Source of the DNA: Shimia biformata
GTDB lineage: Bacteria > Pseudomonadota > Alphaproteobacteria > Rhodobacterales > Rhodobacteraceae
DNA length: 64,000 bases
Reading direction: 5' to 3'
NCBI RefSeq assembly: GCF_016888515.1
Contig: NZ_JAFEJK010000001.1
Span: forward strand, 496,001 to 560,000
Positions 45,478-53,016 of the stretch are shown here, one piece after another. Made by a program: the position numbers and the translations under genes. Under the pieces are notes generated by a model. The model had not been told where the DNA came from. It saw nothing but the letters and a program-made list of their open reading frames with translations, and searched no databases. The first letter of the stretch is position 1. Every line of letters begins with the position of its first letter.

Positions 45478-45608
45478 TTGCAATCCGGCCCGCCAGATGT
45501 AGCGGTCTTTGCAGCAATATGAAACATTTCCCACCTCAACAACACGAGCCCGTGAGAGAATTGCAGCAAATCTTGCCGATCACGTGAACCGGCGCCACAT
45601 CGTTTGCA
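45478..45608. promoter_or_regulatory. Repeated TTGCA words in the ribA / response-regulator divergent region
   Basis: TTGCA occurs at 45478, 45509, 45561 and 45604. Two of these extend to the palindrome TTGCAGCAA (45509-45517, 45561-45569), 52 bp apart. Start-to-start distances of 31, 52 and 43 bp are near 3, 5 and 4 helical turns. Such phasing suits cooperative binding, possibly by the regulator encoded downstream. Consensus-level evidence only. Confidence 0.35.
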
Positions 45609-45633
45609 GGACGGAAAACAGCGGAGGCCGCAG

Positions 45634-46320
45634 ATGGCACAGCTCAAGAGATTGCTTCTGGTTGATGATGATGAGGACCTGCGTGAGGCGCTGAGCGAAC
45701 AACTTGTCATGACCGAAGATTTTGACGTGTTCGAAGCCGGAAGCGGCGCCGAGGCGATGACCCGCGTCAAAGAGGGGCTCTATGATCTGGTCATCCTAGA
45801 TGTCGGCCTGCCCGACACCGATGGGCGCGAACTGTGCCGCCTGATGCGCAAACAGGGTGTCAAAAGCCCGATCCTGATGCTGACTGGGCATGACAGTGAC
45901 GCGGACACCATTCTGGGATTGGATGCCGGGGCTAATGACTATGTCACCAAACCGTTCAAATTCCCGGTTCTACTCGCACGCATCCGGGCACAGTTACGTC
46001 AGCACGAACAATCCGAAGACGCGGTGTTCCAGCTTGGGCCGTACACGTTCCGCCCGTCGATGAAGATGCTGATAACAGAAGACGAAAAGAAAATTCGGCT
46101 GACCGAAAAGGAAACCAACATCCTCAAGTTCCTCTATCGCTCGACCGACGGCGTCGTAGCGCGCGATGTTTTGTTGCACGAGGTCTGGGGTTACAACGCT
46201 GGGGTCACCACGCATACGTTGGAAACCCATATCTATCGCCTGCGCCAAAAGATCGAGCCAGATCCGTCAAATGCGCGGATTTTGATTACGGAATCAGGAG
46301 GTTATCGGTTGGTTGCGTGA
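45634..46320 (+). CDS. Orphan OmpR/PhoB-family response regulator, CenR-like
   Basis: 228 residues from the ATG at 45634, with GGAGG ten bases upstream. The receiver domain has D12/D13, phosphoacceptor D56 (LVILDVGLP), T84 and K106 (YVTKPFKFP). The winged-helix domain (about 130-228) has RLTEKETNILKFLYRS and THTLETHIYRLRQKIEP. No histidine kinase is adjacent. The DDDEDLREALSEQL start and position beside ribA suggest CenR, an alphaproteobacterial regulator of envelope genes that is essential in several species. The CenR call is moderate. Confidence 0.8.
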   Translation: MAQLKRLLLVDDDEDLREALSEQLVMTEDFDVFEAGSGAEAMTRVKEGLYDLVILDVGLPDTDGRELCRLMRKQGVKSPILMLTGHDSDADTILGLDAGANDYVTKPFKFPVLLARIRAQLRQHEQSEDAVFQLGPYTFRPSMKMLITEDEKKIRLTEKETNILKFLYRSTDGVVARDVLLHEVWGYNAGVTTHTLETHIYRLRQKIEPDPSNARILITESGGYRLVA

Positions 46321-46398
46321 CGTCAATCTCTGCTGCGCCGTGGCGTCACTGTTGCCAAAGCGACAACGCGGGATCACTTGTGTCGTTAACAGTATTTG

Positions 46399-46440
46399 TT
46401 GACGTGGATCAAAGTGGCACAATAGCGCCGCAATTATACG
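46399..46440 (+). promoter_or_regulatory. FNR-type box and -10 element (class II promoter)
   Basis: TTGAC-GTGG-ATCAA (46399-46412) matches the FNR/FnrL dyad TTGAT-N4-ATCAA with one substitution common in Rhodobacteraceae. If the dyad centre is at -41.5, the start site falls near 46447 and the -10 hexamer at 46435-46440, where the sequence is TATACG. That correct spacing makes a real FNR-activated promoter credible. It points away from the response regulator into a short stem-loop/terminator unit. Confidence 0.65.
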
Positions 46441-46446
46441 TAAGAC

Positions 46447-46521
46447 CATACCCGCGCATATCCGGGTTACGATATGCACCTCCCTGTTGGACTGGCCCGG
46501 ACATGCTCCGGGCCTTTTTTT
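46447..46521 (+). ncRNA. Candidate FNR-regulated trans-acting small RNA, about 75 nt
   Basis: Downstream of the FNR-type promoter the RNA would have three parts. A 5' hairpin has GCATATC (46456-46462) pairing with GATATGC (46471-46477) around 8 nt. An unpaired stretch follows, ACCTCCCTGTTGGACT (46478-46493), which is complementary to Shine-Dalgarno sequences (GGGAGGU). A Rho-independent terminator with seven U residues ends it. This is the standard layout of Hfq-dependent base-pairing sRNAs. No open reading frame of note lies inside. An alternative is a 3'-UTR-derived RNA of the response regulator gene, which ends 174 bases before the terminator. No family match is claimed. Confidence 0.6.
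46494..46521 (+). terminator. Rho-independent terminator of the candidate sRNA
   Basis: GGCCCGGA pairs with TCCGGGCC (8 bp, loop CATGC) and is followed by seven T. On the minus strand no T-run follows, so it acts only on plus-strand transcripts. Confidence 0.9.
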
Positions 46522-46528
46522 GTTGGGA

Positions 46529-47158
46529 TTACATCTGCGCGCTTGGGCGTGATTTTACGGCCTGGTACCAGCGGTTCAGGTTGGGCCTCTTGTCGTCCAC
46601 ACGCAGCTTGATGACACGGGCGAAATCCACAAAGACGAAACAGGTGATGTCGGCCAGGGTGAAGCGCTCGGTAGCGATGAAGTCACGTCCGTCAAGATGG
46701 GCGTCCAGCCGGTCGAAAAACAGCGCCGAACGCGCCATGCCGCGCCTTGCCAGTTCGGGGATCTGGTCAAAGTCATCCGGCCCCGGAAGAGCCCGTCCCT
46801 TCATGTGCGGGTTTCCGTTGCGCAGCGCCTCAGCAATGGCGATGCCTCCGGTTTGCTCGGCGGTAGCGGTCCAGGACCAGATTTCGCCCGTCTCTTCGGC
46901 ATTGGTGCCAATGAGCGGTGGCTCGGGACAAAGCCGCTCAAGATATGCGGCGATACCCAGGTTTTCATTCAGGACATTGCCTTCTTCGGTAATCAGCACC
47001 GGCACCGTAGCGCGCGGATTGATTTCAAGGAAGGCCGGGTCGAATTGTTCGTTCCTGGCGAGTGACACCTCCCTGCTGTCCACCTTCAGCCCTTTTTCGG
47101 CGATGAACATGCGTGCGCGACGAGGGCTGGGGGCAGTGGAGCAGTCGTAAAAGATCAC
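46529..47158 (-). CDS. Glutathione S-transferase-family protein
   Basis: 209 residues from a GTG at 47158, chosen because the family start IFYDCSTAPSPRRARMFIAE follows at once; an upstream ATG at 47239 would add 27 unlikely residues. The N-terminal thioredoxin-like domain has PRATVPVLITEEG and NENLGIAAYLERL for glutathione binding; the C-terminal domain is helical. Substrate unknown. It converges with the sRNA candidate, leaving 7 bases. Confidence 0.78.
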   Translation of the reverse strand: MIFYDCSTAPSPRRARMFIAEKGLKVDSREVSLARNEQFDPAFLEINPRATVPVLITEEGNVLNENLGIAAYLERLCPEPPLIGTNAEETGEIWSWTATAEQTGGIAIAEALRNGNPHMKGRALPGPDDFDQIPELARRGMARSALFFDRLDAHLDGRDFIATERFTLADITCFVFVDFARVIKLRVDDKRPNLNRWYQAVKSRPSAQM

Positions 47159-47306
47159 GTGCGGCAAGGTCCTTTGTTGGCAATCAAGGACACTATGGGT
47201 GCCATCTGTGCGCGCTGTCGAGAGGCAATGCGCGCCCAAGCCCGGTCTTTGCCCGCCCAGCTACCCATGGTATTCAAAACCAAATTTCCCGGAACTGTCG
47301 AAATTC

Positions 47307-49010
47307 ATGTCCATATCGCGCCTTCTTGTCCAAGCCAAAAAACATCTAAAAGCGGGGCGACCGGAGTTGGCGCTGTCTGTTTATCAGGACGTACTGTCGC
47401 GTTTTCCGGCCAACAAGGTCGCACGCGCAGGGGTGGCGGAACTGACGCGCGCCGGAGTGAGCGCGGGCCTTTCCGACCCTCCCCCCGAGGTCTTGGCTAG
47501 GCTGAACCAGGGTTTTGCAAGTGGCTCCTTTCGTGAGGTCATTATCGAGGCGGAGGCGCTCACAATACAGTTTCCCACCTCGGCAGTACTGCTTCGGCTG
47601 ATCGGGGCGGCGCAGGCGGCGGCGGGCAACCTGGATGCGGCGGAACCTGCTCTGCGCAAGGCTATCGAGATTGATCCGAAATCGGTTGAAGGCCTGCGCA
47701 CACTTGGCCTAGTGCTGATGGACAAGTTGGAACACCAGCAGGCGATATCCCTACTTGAAAAAGCCGACAGGATGGATCCCGGCAATTCCGAAACGATCTT
47801 AGCGCTTGGGGAGTGCCTGGTTCTGGCTGGGCGGCACGGTGAAGCGATCGACAGATTCGACCGTGTTACGCCAGGGGATACCCGCTATTACGACGCGCTC
47901 TGCCGCAAGGCTGGCGCTTTGGCGCAGCGTGGCGACATGGAAGTCGCGGCAGAAGTGCTGCGAAAAGCAATCGCACAAAAGCCGGATCGCCCCCCAGCCT
48001 ATGATCAGTTGACGCAGGTCACGCGGGGGCGGATCGATGCGGACAGCCGGGAACGCTTGTTTTCGATAGAGATTACTGAGTCGGCGCCTGTGGAGGCTCG
48101 CGCACGTCTTGGGTTCGCTCGGGCGCGCGTTCTGGATGCCGAACAGGATTTCCCGGCGGCATTTACCGCCTTCAAGACGGCCAATGCCGCCATCCGGGAG
48201 CACCGACCCTATCATCCTGCCAAGGTGCAAGCGGAGTTCCGGAACATCCGCGAAACGTTTTTGCAGGACCACGCAGCGATGACAGCGGACAAGCGGTATC
48301 GCGGGCCGCGCCCGATCTTCGTGGTCGGTATGCCCCGTTCCGGCACGACTCTTGTCGAACAGATCCTGGGGCGGCATAGCGCGGCCACTCCTGCAGGAGA
48401 GCTTGAGTTCCTGCGCATCGCTGTGGAAACCTCGGGTTGGCGCCAGGGGAAGGACATGGATGCCGTTCTTGACCATGTCCGGGCGGAATACCTTGGCCGG
48501 ATCACCACCTTGGCATCAACGCGGGTGCTGATCGATAAGATGCCGCAAAACTTCCGCTGGATCGGGTTTGTCCTGTTGGCGATACCCGAAGCACGTGTAC
48601 TGCATATGGTCCGTGACCCTATGGCGGTTTGCTGGTCCAATTTCCGGCAGCAATTTACCAGTCCGGCGCAGTCCTATTCCTGCGATCTGCGCGACACGAT
48701 CGATTATTTCAATAAATACCAGTCGCTTATGGCGTTCTGGCATCAACGGTTTCCGGGGCGGGTGCTGAATGTCGACTATGACCAACTGACAGCCGACCCC
48801 GAAACCGGTCTTGTCCCGATCCTGGACCATGTCGGGTTGACCCCGGAAAACGGACTTTTGGACACCCAGAACGCGGGTGTGGTGCGGACCGCGTCAATTG
48901 CGCAAGTGCGTCAGGGCATCTACAAAGGCAGTTCTGAGGTTTGGAAACACTATGCCCCTTTCCTGCAATCCGTGCAGGATGAGCTTTCCGACTTGCCTTA
49001 TCAGAACTGA
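47307..49010 (+). CDS. TPR-repeat sulfotransferase-domain protein
   Basis: 567 residues from the ATG at 47307. Residues about 1-330 contain tetratricopeptide repeats (A-x-LRKAIEIDPKSVEGLRTLG type units). The C-terminal third begins with the PAPS-binding P-loop FVVGMPRSGTTLVEQI (338-353), and RVLHMVRDPMAVCWSNF supplies the 3'-phosphate loop. Bacterial TPR-sulfotransferases move sulfate to tyrosines or other acceptors held by the repeats. No signal peptide is clear. The gene stands beside xthA and has no obvious acceptor partner. Confidence 0.82.
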   Translation: MSISRLLVQAKKHLKAGRPELALSVYQDVLSRFPANKVARAGVAELTRAGVSAGLSDPPPEVLARLNQGFASGSFREVIIEAEALTIQFPTSAVLLRLIGAAQAAAGNLDAAEPALRKAIEIDPKSVEGLRTLGLVLMDKLEHQQAISLLEKADRMDPGNSETILALGECLVLAGRHGEAIDRFDRVTPGDTRYYDALCRKAGALAQRGDMEVAAEVLRKAIAQKPDRPPAYDQLTQVTRGRIDADSRERLFSIEITESAPVEARARLGFARARVLDAEQDFPAAFTAFKTANAAIREHRPYHPAKVQAEFRNIRETFLQDHAAMTADKRYRGPRPIFVVGMPRSGTTLVEQILGRHSAATPAGELEFLRIAVETSGWRQGKDMDAVLDHVRAEYLGRITTLASTRVLIDKMPQNFRWIGFVLLAIPEARVLHMVRDPMAVCWSNFRQQFTSPAQSYSCDLRDTIDYFNKYQSLMAFWHQRFPGRVLNVDYDQLTADPETGLVPILDHVGLTPENGLLDTQNAGVVRTASIAQVRQGIYKGSSEVWKHYAPFLQSVQDELSDLPYQN

Positions 49011-49029
49011 GCCAGAAACTGGATCTATC

Positions 49030-49818
49030 ATGACCTTTACCCTTGCCACCTGGAACATCAACTCGGTCCGGCTGCGAGAGCCGATTGTTCTGAAACTGTT
49101 GCAGGAAGAGGCGCCGGATGTGCTGTGCCTGCAAGAATGCAAAAGCCCGGTCGAGAAAATCCCGACCGAGGGCTTTGCGGCGCTGGGGTATACCCACATG
49201 GTCGCGCGTGGCCAGAAGGGGTACAACGGGGTTGCGATCCTGTCCAAGATCCCGATGGTCGAGGCAGGGGCCGAAGATTTCGCCGCGCTTGGTCATGCGC
49301 GTCACATTGCCGGGCAACTGGAAAACGGCGTTACCATCCATAACTTCTATGTTCCTGCTGGCGGCGACGTGCCCGACCGTGAAGTGAACGAAAAATTTGG
49401 CCAGAAACTGGACTACCTGACCGAGATGCGCGACTGGTTCCACAAGGACAAACCGCAAAAATCCATCCTTGTCGGCGACCTGAATATCGCCCCGCGCGAA
49501 GACGATGTCTGGAACCACAAGCAGCTTCTGAAGATCGTCAGCCACACGCCGATCGAAGTCGACCATCTGGCCGAGACCCAAGATGCCGGCGGCTGGGTCG
49601 ACATCACCCGGCAGGACATCCCCGAGGGGCTTTTGTATTCGTGGTGGTCATACCGTGCGAAGGATTGGGATGCCGCAGACAAGGGGCGGCGGCTGGACCA
49701 TGTCTGGGCCACACCCGACATTTCGAACGCGGGTCATTCCAGCCGCATCCTGCGCGACGCACGCGGCTGGGAGAAACCCAGCGACCACGCTCCGGTCTTT
49801 GCCTCGTTCGACCTGTAA
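49030..49818 (+). CDS. xthA: Exodeoxyribonuclease III
   Basis: 262 residues from the ATG at 49030. Family motifs are ATWNINSVRLR (metal-binding N), LCLQECKS (catalytic E), YNGVAILSK, VGDLNIAPRE (D and N), and the C-terminal SDHAPVF (D-H pair). It cleaves at abasic sites and removes 3' blocks in base excision repair. SWWSYRAKDWDAADKGRRLD is typical of the alphaproteobacterial form. It lies 19 bases after the sulfotransferase gene and is followed by a promoter-like site. Confidence 0.93.
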   Translation: MTFTLATWNINSVRLREPIVLKLLQEEAPDVLCLQECKSPVEKIPTEGFAALGYTHMVARGQKGYNGVAILSKIPMVEAGAEDFAALGHARHIAGQLENGVTIHNFYVPAGGDVPDREVNEKFGQKLDYLTEMRDWFHKDKPQKSILVGDLNIAPREDDVWNHKQLLKIVSHTPIEVDHLAETQDAGGWVDITRQDIPEGLLYSWWSYRAKDWDAADKGRRLDHVWATPDISNAGHSSRILRDARGWEKPSDHAPVFASFDL

Positions 49819-49848
49819 AGAAAGGCACAGGCTGCGCGAACTGCCCCT

Positions 49849-49878
49849 TTGATTCCGGAGCCCGAGGCCTCATATAGG
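49849..49878 (+). promoter_or_regulatory. Candidate sigma-70-type promoter for the thioredoxin-TPR gene
   Basis: TTGATT (49849-49854) and TATAGG (49873-49878) are separated by 18 bases, 28 bases before the ATG at 49907. Consensus match only. Confidence 0.4.
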
Positions 49879-49906
49879 GGCCAACACTTTTTCGAGGACG
49901 AAAACC

Positions 49907-50827
49907 ATGCTGGAATTGGGAAATGGTGCTGCTGCCGCGCCGGATGCAGACCTGATCAAGGACGTGAGCGAAGCCACCTTCATGCAAGAGGTTGTCGAAT
50001 CCTCGATGCAGGTGCCGGTAATCGTCGATTTCTGGGCGCCTTGGTGCGGTCCTTGCAAGACACTTGGACCCGCGCTTGAGGCCGCCGTCACCGCTGCGGG
50101 TGGTGCCGTGAAGATGGCCAAGGTCAATGTCGACGAGAACCAAATGATCTCGGGACAGCTGCGTATCCAGTCAATCCCCACAGTTTTTGCCTTCTGGCAG
50201 GGCCAGCCCATTGACGGATTCCAAGGCGCGGTTCCTGGATCCGAGATCGACGCCTTTGTTGCGCGAGTGGTCGAAGCCGCTGGTGGGCAGGTGCCGGACA
50301 ATGGGCTGGACGACGCCATTGCTGCCGCCGAAGAGATGCTGGCCGAAGGTGCCGCAGCCGATGCAGCCCAGACCTTTGCGGCGATCCTTGAGCAGGACCC
50401 GGCAAATGCCGCCGCATATGGTGGGTTGGCGCGGGCACATCTTGCGGCGGATGCTCTGGATCAGGCCGAAGCCGTGTTGAACGGCGTCCCGGCCGAGATT
50501 TCCGCCGCCCCCGAAGTCGAAGCCGCCTTCGCCCAGCTGGAACTGGCGCGACAGGCGCAAAACGCCGGTCCGGTCGCTGATCTGCGCGCCAAGGTCGAAG
50601 CCAACCCTGACGACCATCAGGCTCGACTGGATCTGGCACAGGCGCTTCATGCTGCTGGCGATGTGCAGGCTGCAGTTGATGAACTTCTTGACCTGTTCCG
50701 ACGCGACCGAGAGTGGAATGATGGAGCGGCCAAAGCCCAGCTGTTCACGATCTTCGAGGCGCTGAAGCCGAATGATCCGATTGTGTTGAACGGGCGTCGC
50801 CGCCTGTCGTCGATGATCTTTGCCTAA
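49907..50827 (+). CDS. Thioredoxin-TPR chaperedoxin (CnoX/YbbN-like)
   Basis: 306 residues. Residues about 18-125 form a thioredoxin domain with an intact redox site WCGPC (46-50); the rest, from about 135, is a helical TPR-like region rich in Ala. CnoX proteins hold oxidised or unfolded clients and pass them to GroEL or DnaK; alphaproteobacterial forms keep the two cysteines, unlike E. coli YbbN. Followed by the LON-domain and Trm112 genes, likely one unit. Confidence 0.85.
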   Translation: MLELGNGAAAAPDADLIKDVSEATFMQEVVESSMQVPVIVDFWAPWCGPCKTLGPALEAAVTAAGGAVKMAKVNVDENQMISGQLRIQSIPTVFAFWQGQPIDGFQGAVPGSEIDAFVARVVEAAGGQVPDNGLDDAIAAAEEMLAEGAAADAAQTFAAILEQDPANAAAYGGLARAHLAADALDQAEAVLNGVPAEISAAPEVEAAFAQLELARQAQNAGPVADLRAKVEANPDDHQARLDLAQALHAAGDVQAAVDELLDLFRRDREWNDGAAKAQLFTIFEALKPNDPIVLNGRRRLSSMIFA

Positions 50828-50875
50828 GGCCGATCGCGGATTTGCCTGCGGCGCGTTCCGCGCTACACTTGAAAT

Positions 50876-51520
50876 ATGTTCTCCGCCGCCGATCTGCCGG
50901 ACACCATAGCGGTGTTCCCTCTGCCCGGCGCGCTGCTGTTGCCGCGCGCCCGGTTGCCGCTTCACATTTTCGAACCGCGCTATCTGGCGATGCTCGATGA
51001 TGCACTCAAGACAAAGTCACGGCTGATTGGCATGGTGCAACCTTTGGCCAATCCGGGCCCCAGGGGTACGGGGCTGCATGTGATCGGTTGCGCTGGCAGG
51101 GTGACGCAATTCTCGGAAACTGATGACGGGCGATATATGATCACGCTGACCGGAATCTCGAGGTTCCGGGTTCGGTCCGAGGTCGATGGATTTGCCCCCT
51201 ATCGGCGGTGCGAGGTCGACTGGGGTGGATTTGAAAGTGATCTTGGTCCCACGGAACACGATCCGGCCTTTGACCGCCAGTGTTTCCTTGATCTGCTGGC
51301 GCGATATTTCGCAGCTCTGGATCTGTCCACCGACTGGGAAACGCTGAAAGAGGCGGAAGACGAGTTGCTGGTCAATTCACTGTCGATGTTGTTGGATTTC
51401 GAAGTCGAGGACAAACAGGCTCTGCTAGAGGCACCCAGCTTGTCCACCCGCCGGGAAACACTTATCACGCTGATGGAATTTGCGCTGAGAGGCGGCGCAG
51501 CAGAGGACCTGATCCAATGA
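50876..51520 (+). CDS. LON substrate-binding-domain-only protein
   Basis: 214 residues that match the N-terminal (LAN) domain of Lon protease: [20 protein letters not shown] and [14 protein letters not shown], then the LTGISRFRV strand. There is no AAA ATPase or protease domain. Such stand-alone proteins may bind misfolded clients; function is unproven. Overlaps the Trm112-like gene by 4 bases. Confidence 0.85.
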   Translation: MFSAADLPDTIAVFPLPGALLLPRARLPLHIFEPRYLAMLDDALKTKSRLIGMVQPLANPGPRGTGLHVIGCAGRVTQFSETDDGRYMITLTGISRFRVRSEVDGFAPYRRCEVDWGGFESDLGPTEHDPAFDRQCFLDLLARYFAALDLSTDWETLKEAEDELLVNSLSMLLDFEVEDKQALLEAPSLSTRRETLITLMEFALRGGAAEDLIQ

Positions 51521-51705
51521 CCGACACCAAAGACAGCCCCTTTGATCCCCGAATGCTCGAAGCGCTGATCTGCCCGCGCACGCGGACCACGCTGCGCTAT
51601 GACGCCGAAAAGCAGGAATTGATCAGCCAGTCCGCCAAGCTTGCGTTTCCGATCCGCAATGGCATTCCTGTCATGCTTGAAGATGAAGCGCGGGTGATCG
51701 ACTGA
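51517..51705 (+). CDS. Trm112-family small protein
   Basis: 62 residues with [16 protein letters not shown] and [18 protein letters not shown], the Trm112/YcaR fold. The CP-x-C zinc pattern is reduced: only the first cysteine (C18) is kept and the second is replaced by Thr, so zinc binding is doubtful. YcaR-like proteins are small partner or chaperone proteins. Coupled to the LON-domain gene; converges with ubiH. Confidence 0.8.
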   Translation: MTDTKDSPFDPRMLEALICPRTRTTLRYDAEKQELISQSAKLAFPIRNGIPVMLEDEARVID

Positions 51706-51711
51706 TCCTTG

Positions 51712-52926
51712 TCAGCGCATCAGCTTTGGTAAATCTCCGGTCAAGCCGGCGGCTTCGCGGATGAAGCTGCGACGCAGGCCGGGCATAGCGTTCACCAAAC
51801 CCATGCCGATATCGCGACCGACTCTCAGGAGCGGATTGTCGTTTGAAAACAGTTTGTTGGTTAGGTCTGTGGCAGCCACAAGCGACGCGGTGTCAAAGCG
51901 TCGCCATTGCTGGTAACGCTCAAGTACTGGTTGGACTGCAATATCCTCGCCACGCTGGCGGGCCTCGGTCAGCACATCGACCAGCGCCCCGACATCGCGA
52001 AGCCCGGCATTCAACCCTTGTCCGGCAATCGGGTGCATCCCGTGCGCCGCATCACCGACAAGCGCGATCCGTTCGGCGATGAATTGGTTGGCTACGGTCA
52101 GGTTCAGGGGATAGGTGAACCGCGCACCGGATAAGCGGATGTCACCAAGGAAATCGCCAAAACGCGGGCGCAGGACTTCGATGTATTCGTCATCAGACAG
52201 CGCGTGAATGCGTGCTGCGTTCTCGTCCGTTTCGCTCCACACAATCGAAGACATATTGCCCGGTAGCGGCAGGATGGCCAATGGGCCCGAAGGCATGAAG
52301 AACTGGTGCGCAATTCCGTTGTGGGGTTTTTCGTGTGAAATCGCGCAGACCAACGCGGTCTGCCCATACCCCCAGCCAGTGCGCTTGATCCCGGCGCGTT
52401 TTGCGACACCGCTTTGCCGCCCATCGCAACCAACCAGAACCCGCCCGCGCAGCGTTCGCCCGGAAGCCAGCGCAACGGACACACCGGTCGCGTCAGGGGT
52501 CTGGGCAATGACGCTGTCTTCGGAAATGATGGTAATCCGCTCGTCCTCGGCCATCGCATCCACAAAGGCGCGGTACAGGAACCGATCCTCCAGCATGAAC
52601 CCCATCGGGCCTTCTTCGATCTCGGCGTGATCGAAATGCAGGAAGAAGGGTGATGGGCCTTCTGCGGCGTGGCCGTCTGAAACCTTGATTTCCAGCATCG
52701 GCTGTGCGTTCATCTTGACGCGGTTCCAGACGCCGATCGCGTCCAGAAGCCGTTTTGACGCCAGTGCCAGTGCATACCCGCGCCCGTCGAAATTGTCGTC
52801 TGCGCGGGCACGTAAAGGTCGGGCGTCGATGACGGTCACGCTGAACCCCGAGCGGGCCAGGCCAAGGGCCAGAGCGGGACCATTGAGGCCGCCACCGGCA
52901 ATCAGGATATCGCTGTCATATGCCAT
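51712..52926 (-). CDS. UbiH/UbiF-family FAD-dependent ubiquinone hydroxylase
   Basis: 404 residues from the ATG at 52926 (MAYDSDILIAGGG); the frame upstream is not protein-like. FAD motif GGGLNG at 11-16, the VLVGCDGRQSGV DG motif, and ALVGDAAHGMHPIAGQGLN near 275-295 define the UbiH/COQ6 flavin hydroxylases. It adds a ring hydroxyl in ubiquinone synthesis. Which ring position is served cannot be told. Divergent from an amidase gene. Confidence 0.87.
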   Translation of the reverse strand: MAYDSDILIAGGGLNGPALALGLARSGFSVTVIDARPLRARADDNFDGRGYALALASKRLLDAIGVWNRVKMNAQPMLEIKVSDGHAAEGPSPFFLHFDHAEIEEGPMGFMLEDRFLYRAFVDAMAEDERITIISEDSVIAQTPDATGVSVALASGRTLRGRVLVGCDGRQSGVAKRAGIKRTGWGYGQTALVCAISHEKPHNGIAHQFFMPSGPLAILPLPGNMSSIVWSETDENAARIHALSDDEYIEVLRPRFGDFLGDIRLSGARFTYPLNLTVANQFIAERIALVGDAAHGMHPIAGQGLNAGLRDVGALVDVLTEARQRGEDIAVQPVLERYQQWRRFDTASLVAATDLTNKLFSNDNPLLRVGRDIGMGLVNAMPGLRRSFIREAAGLTGDLPKLMR

Positions 52927-53016
52927 AAGCCGCAATATGCGCCTTCCTTCGGGATTGTCCATGCGGTGTCGGGCCGCTACCGTCCGGTAACGGGGACAAA
53001 ATGAACGGAACGAACC

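Noticed and set aside
45461-45633. FMN riboswitch before ribA
   Set aside because: The conserved RFN core stems are not recognisable in this gap.
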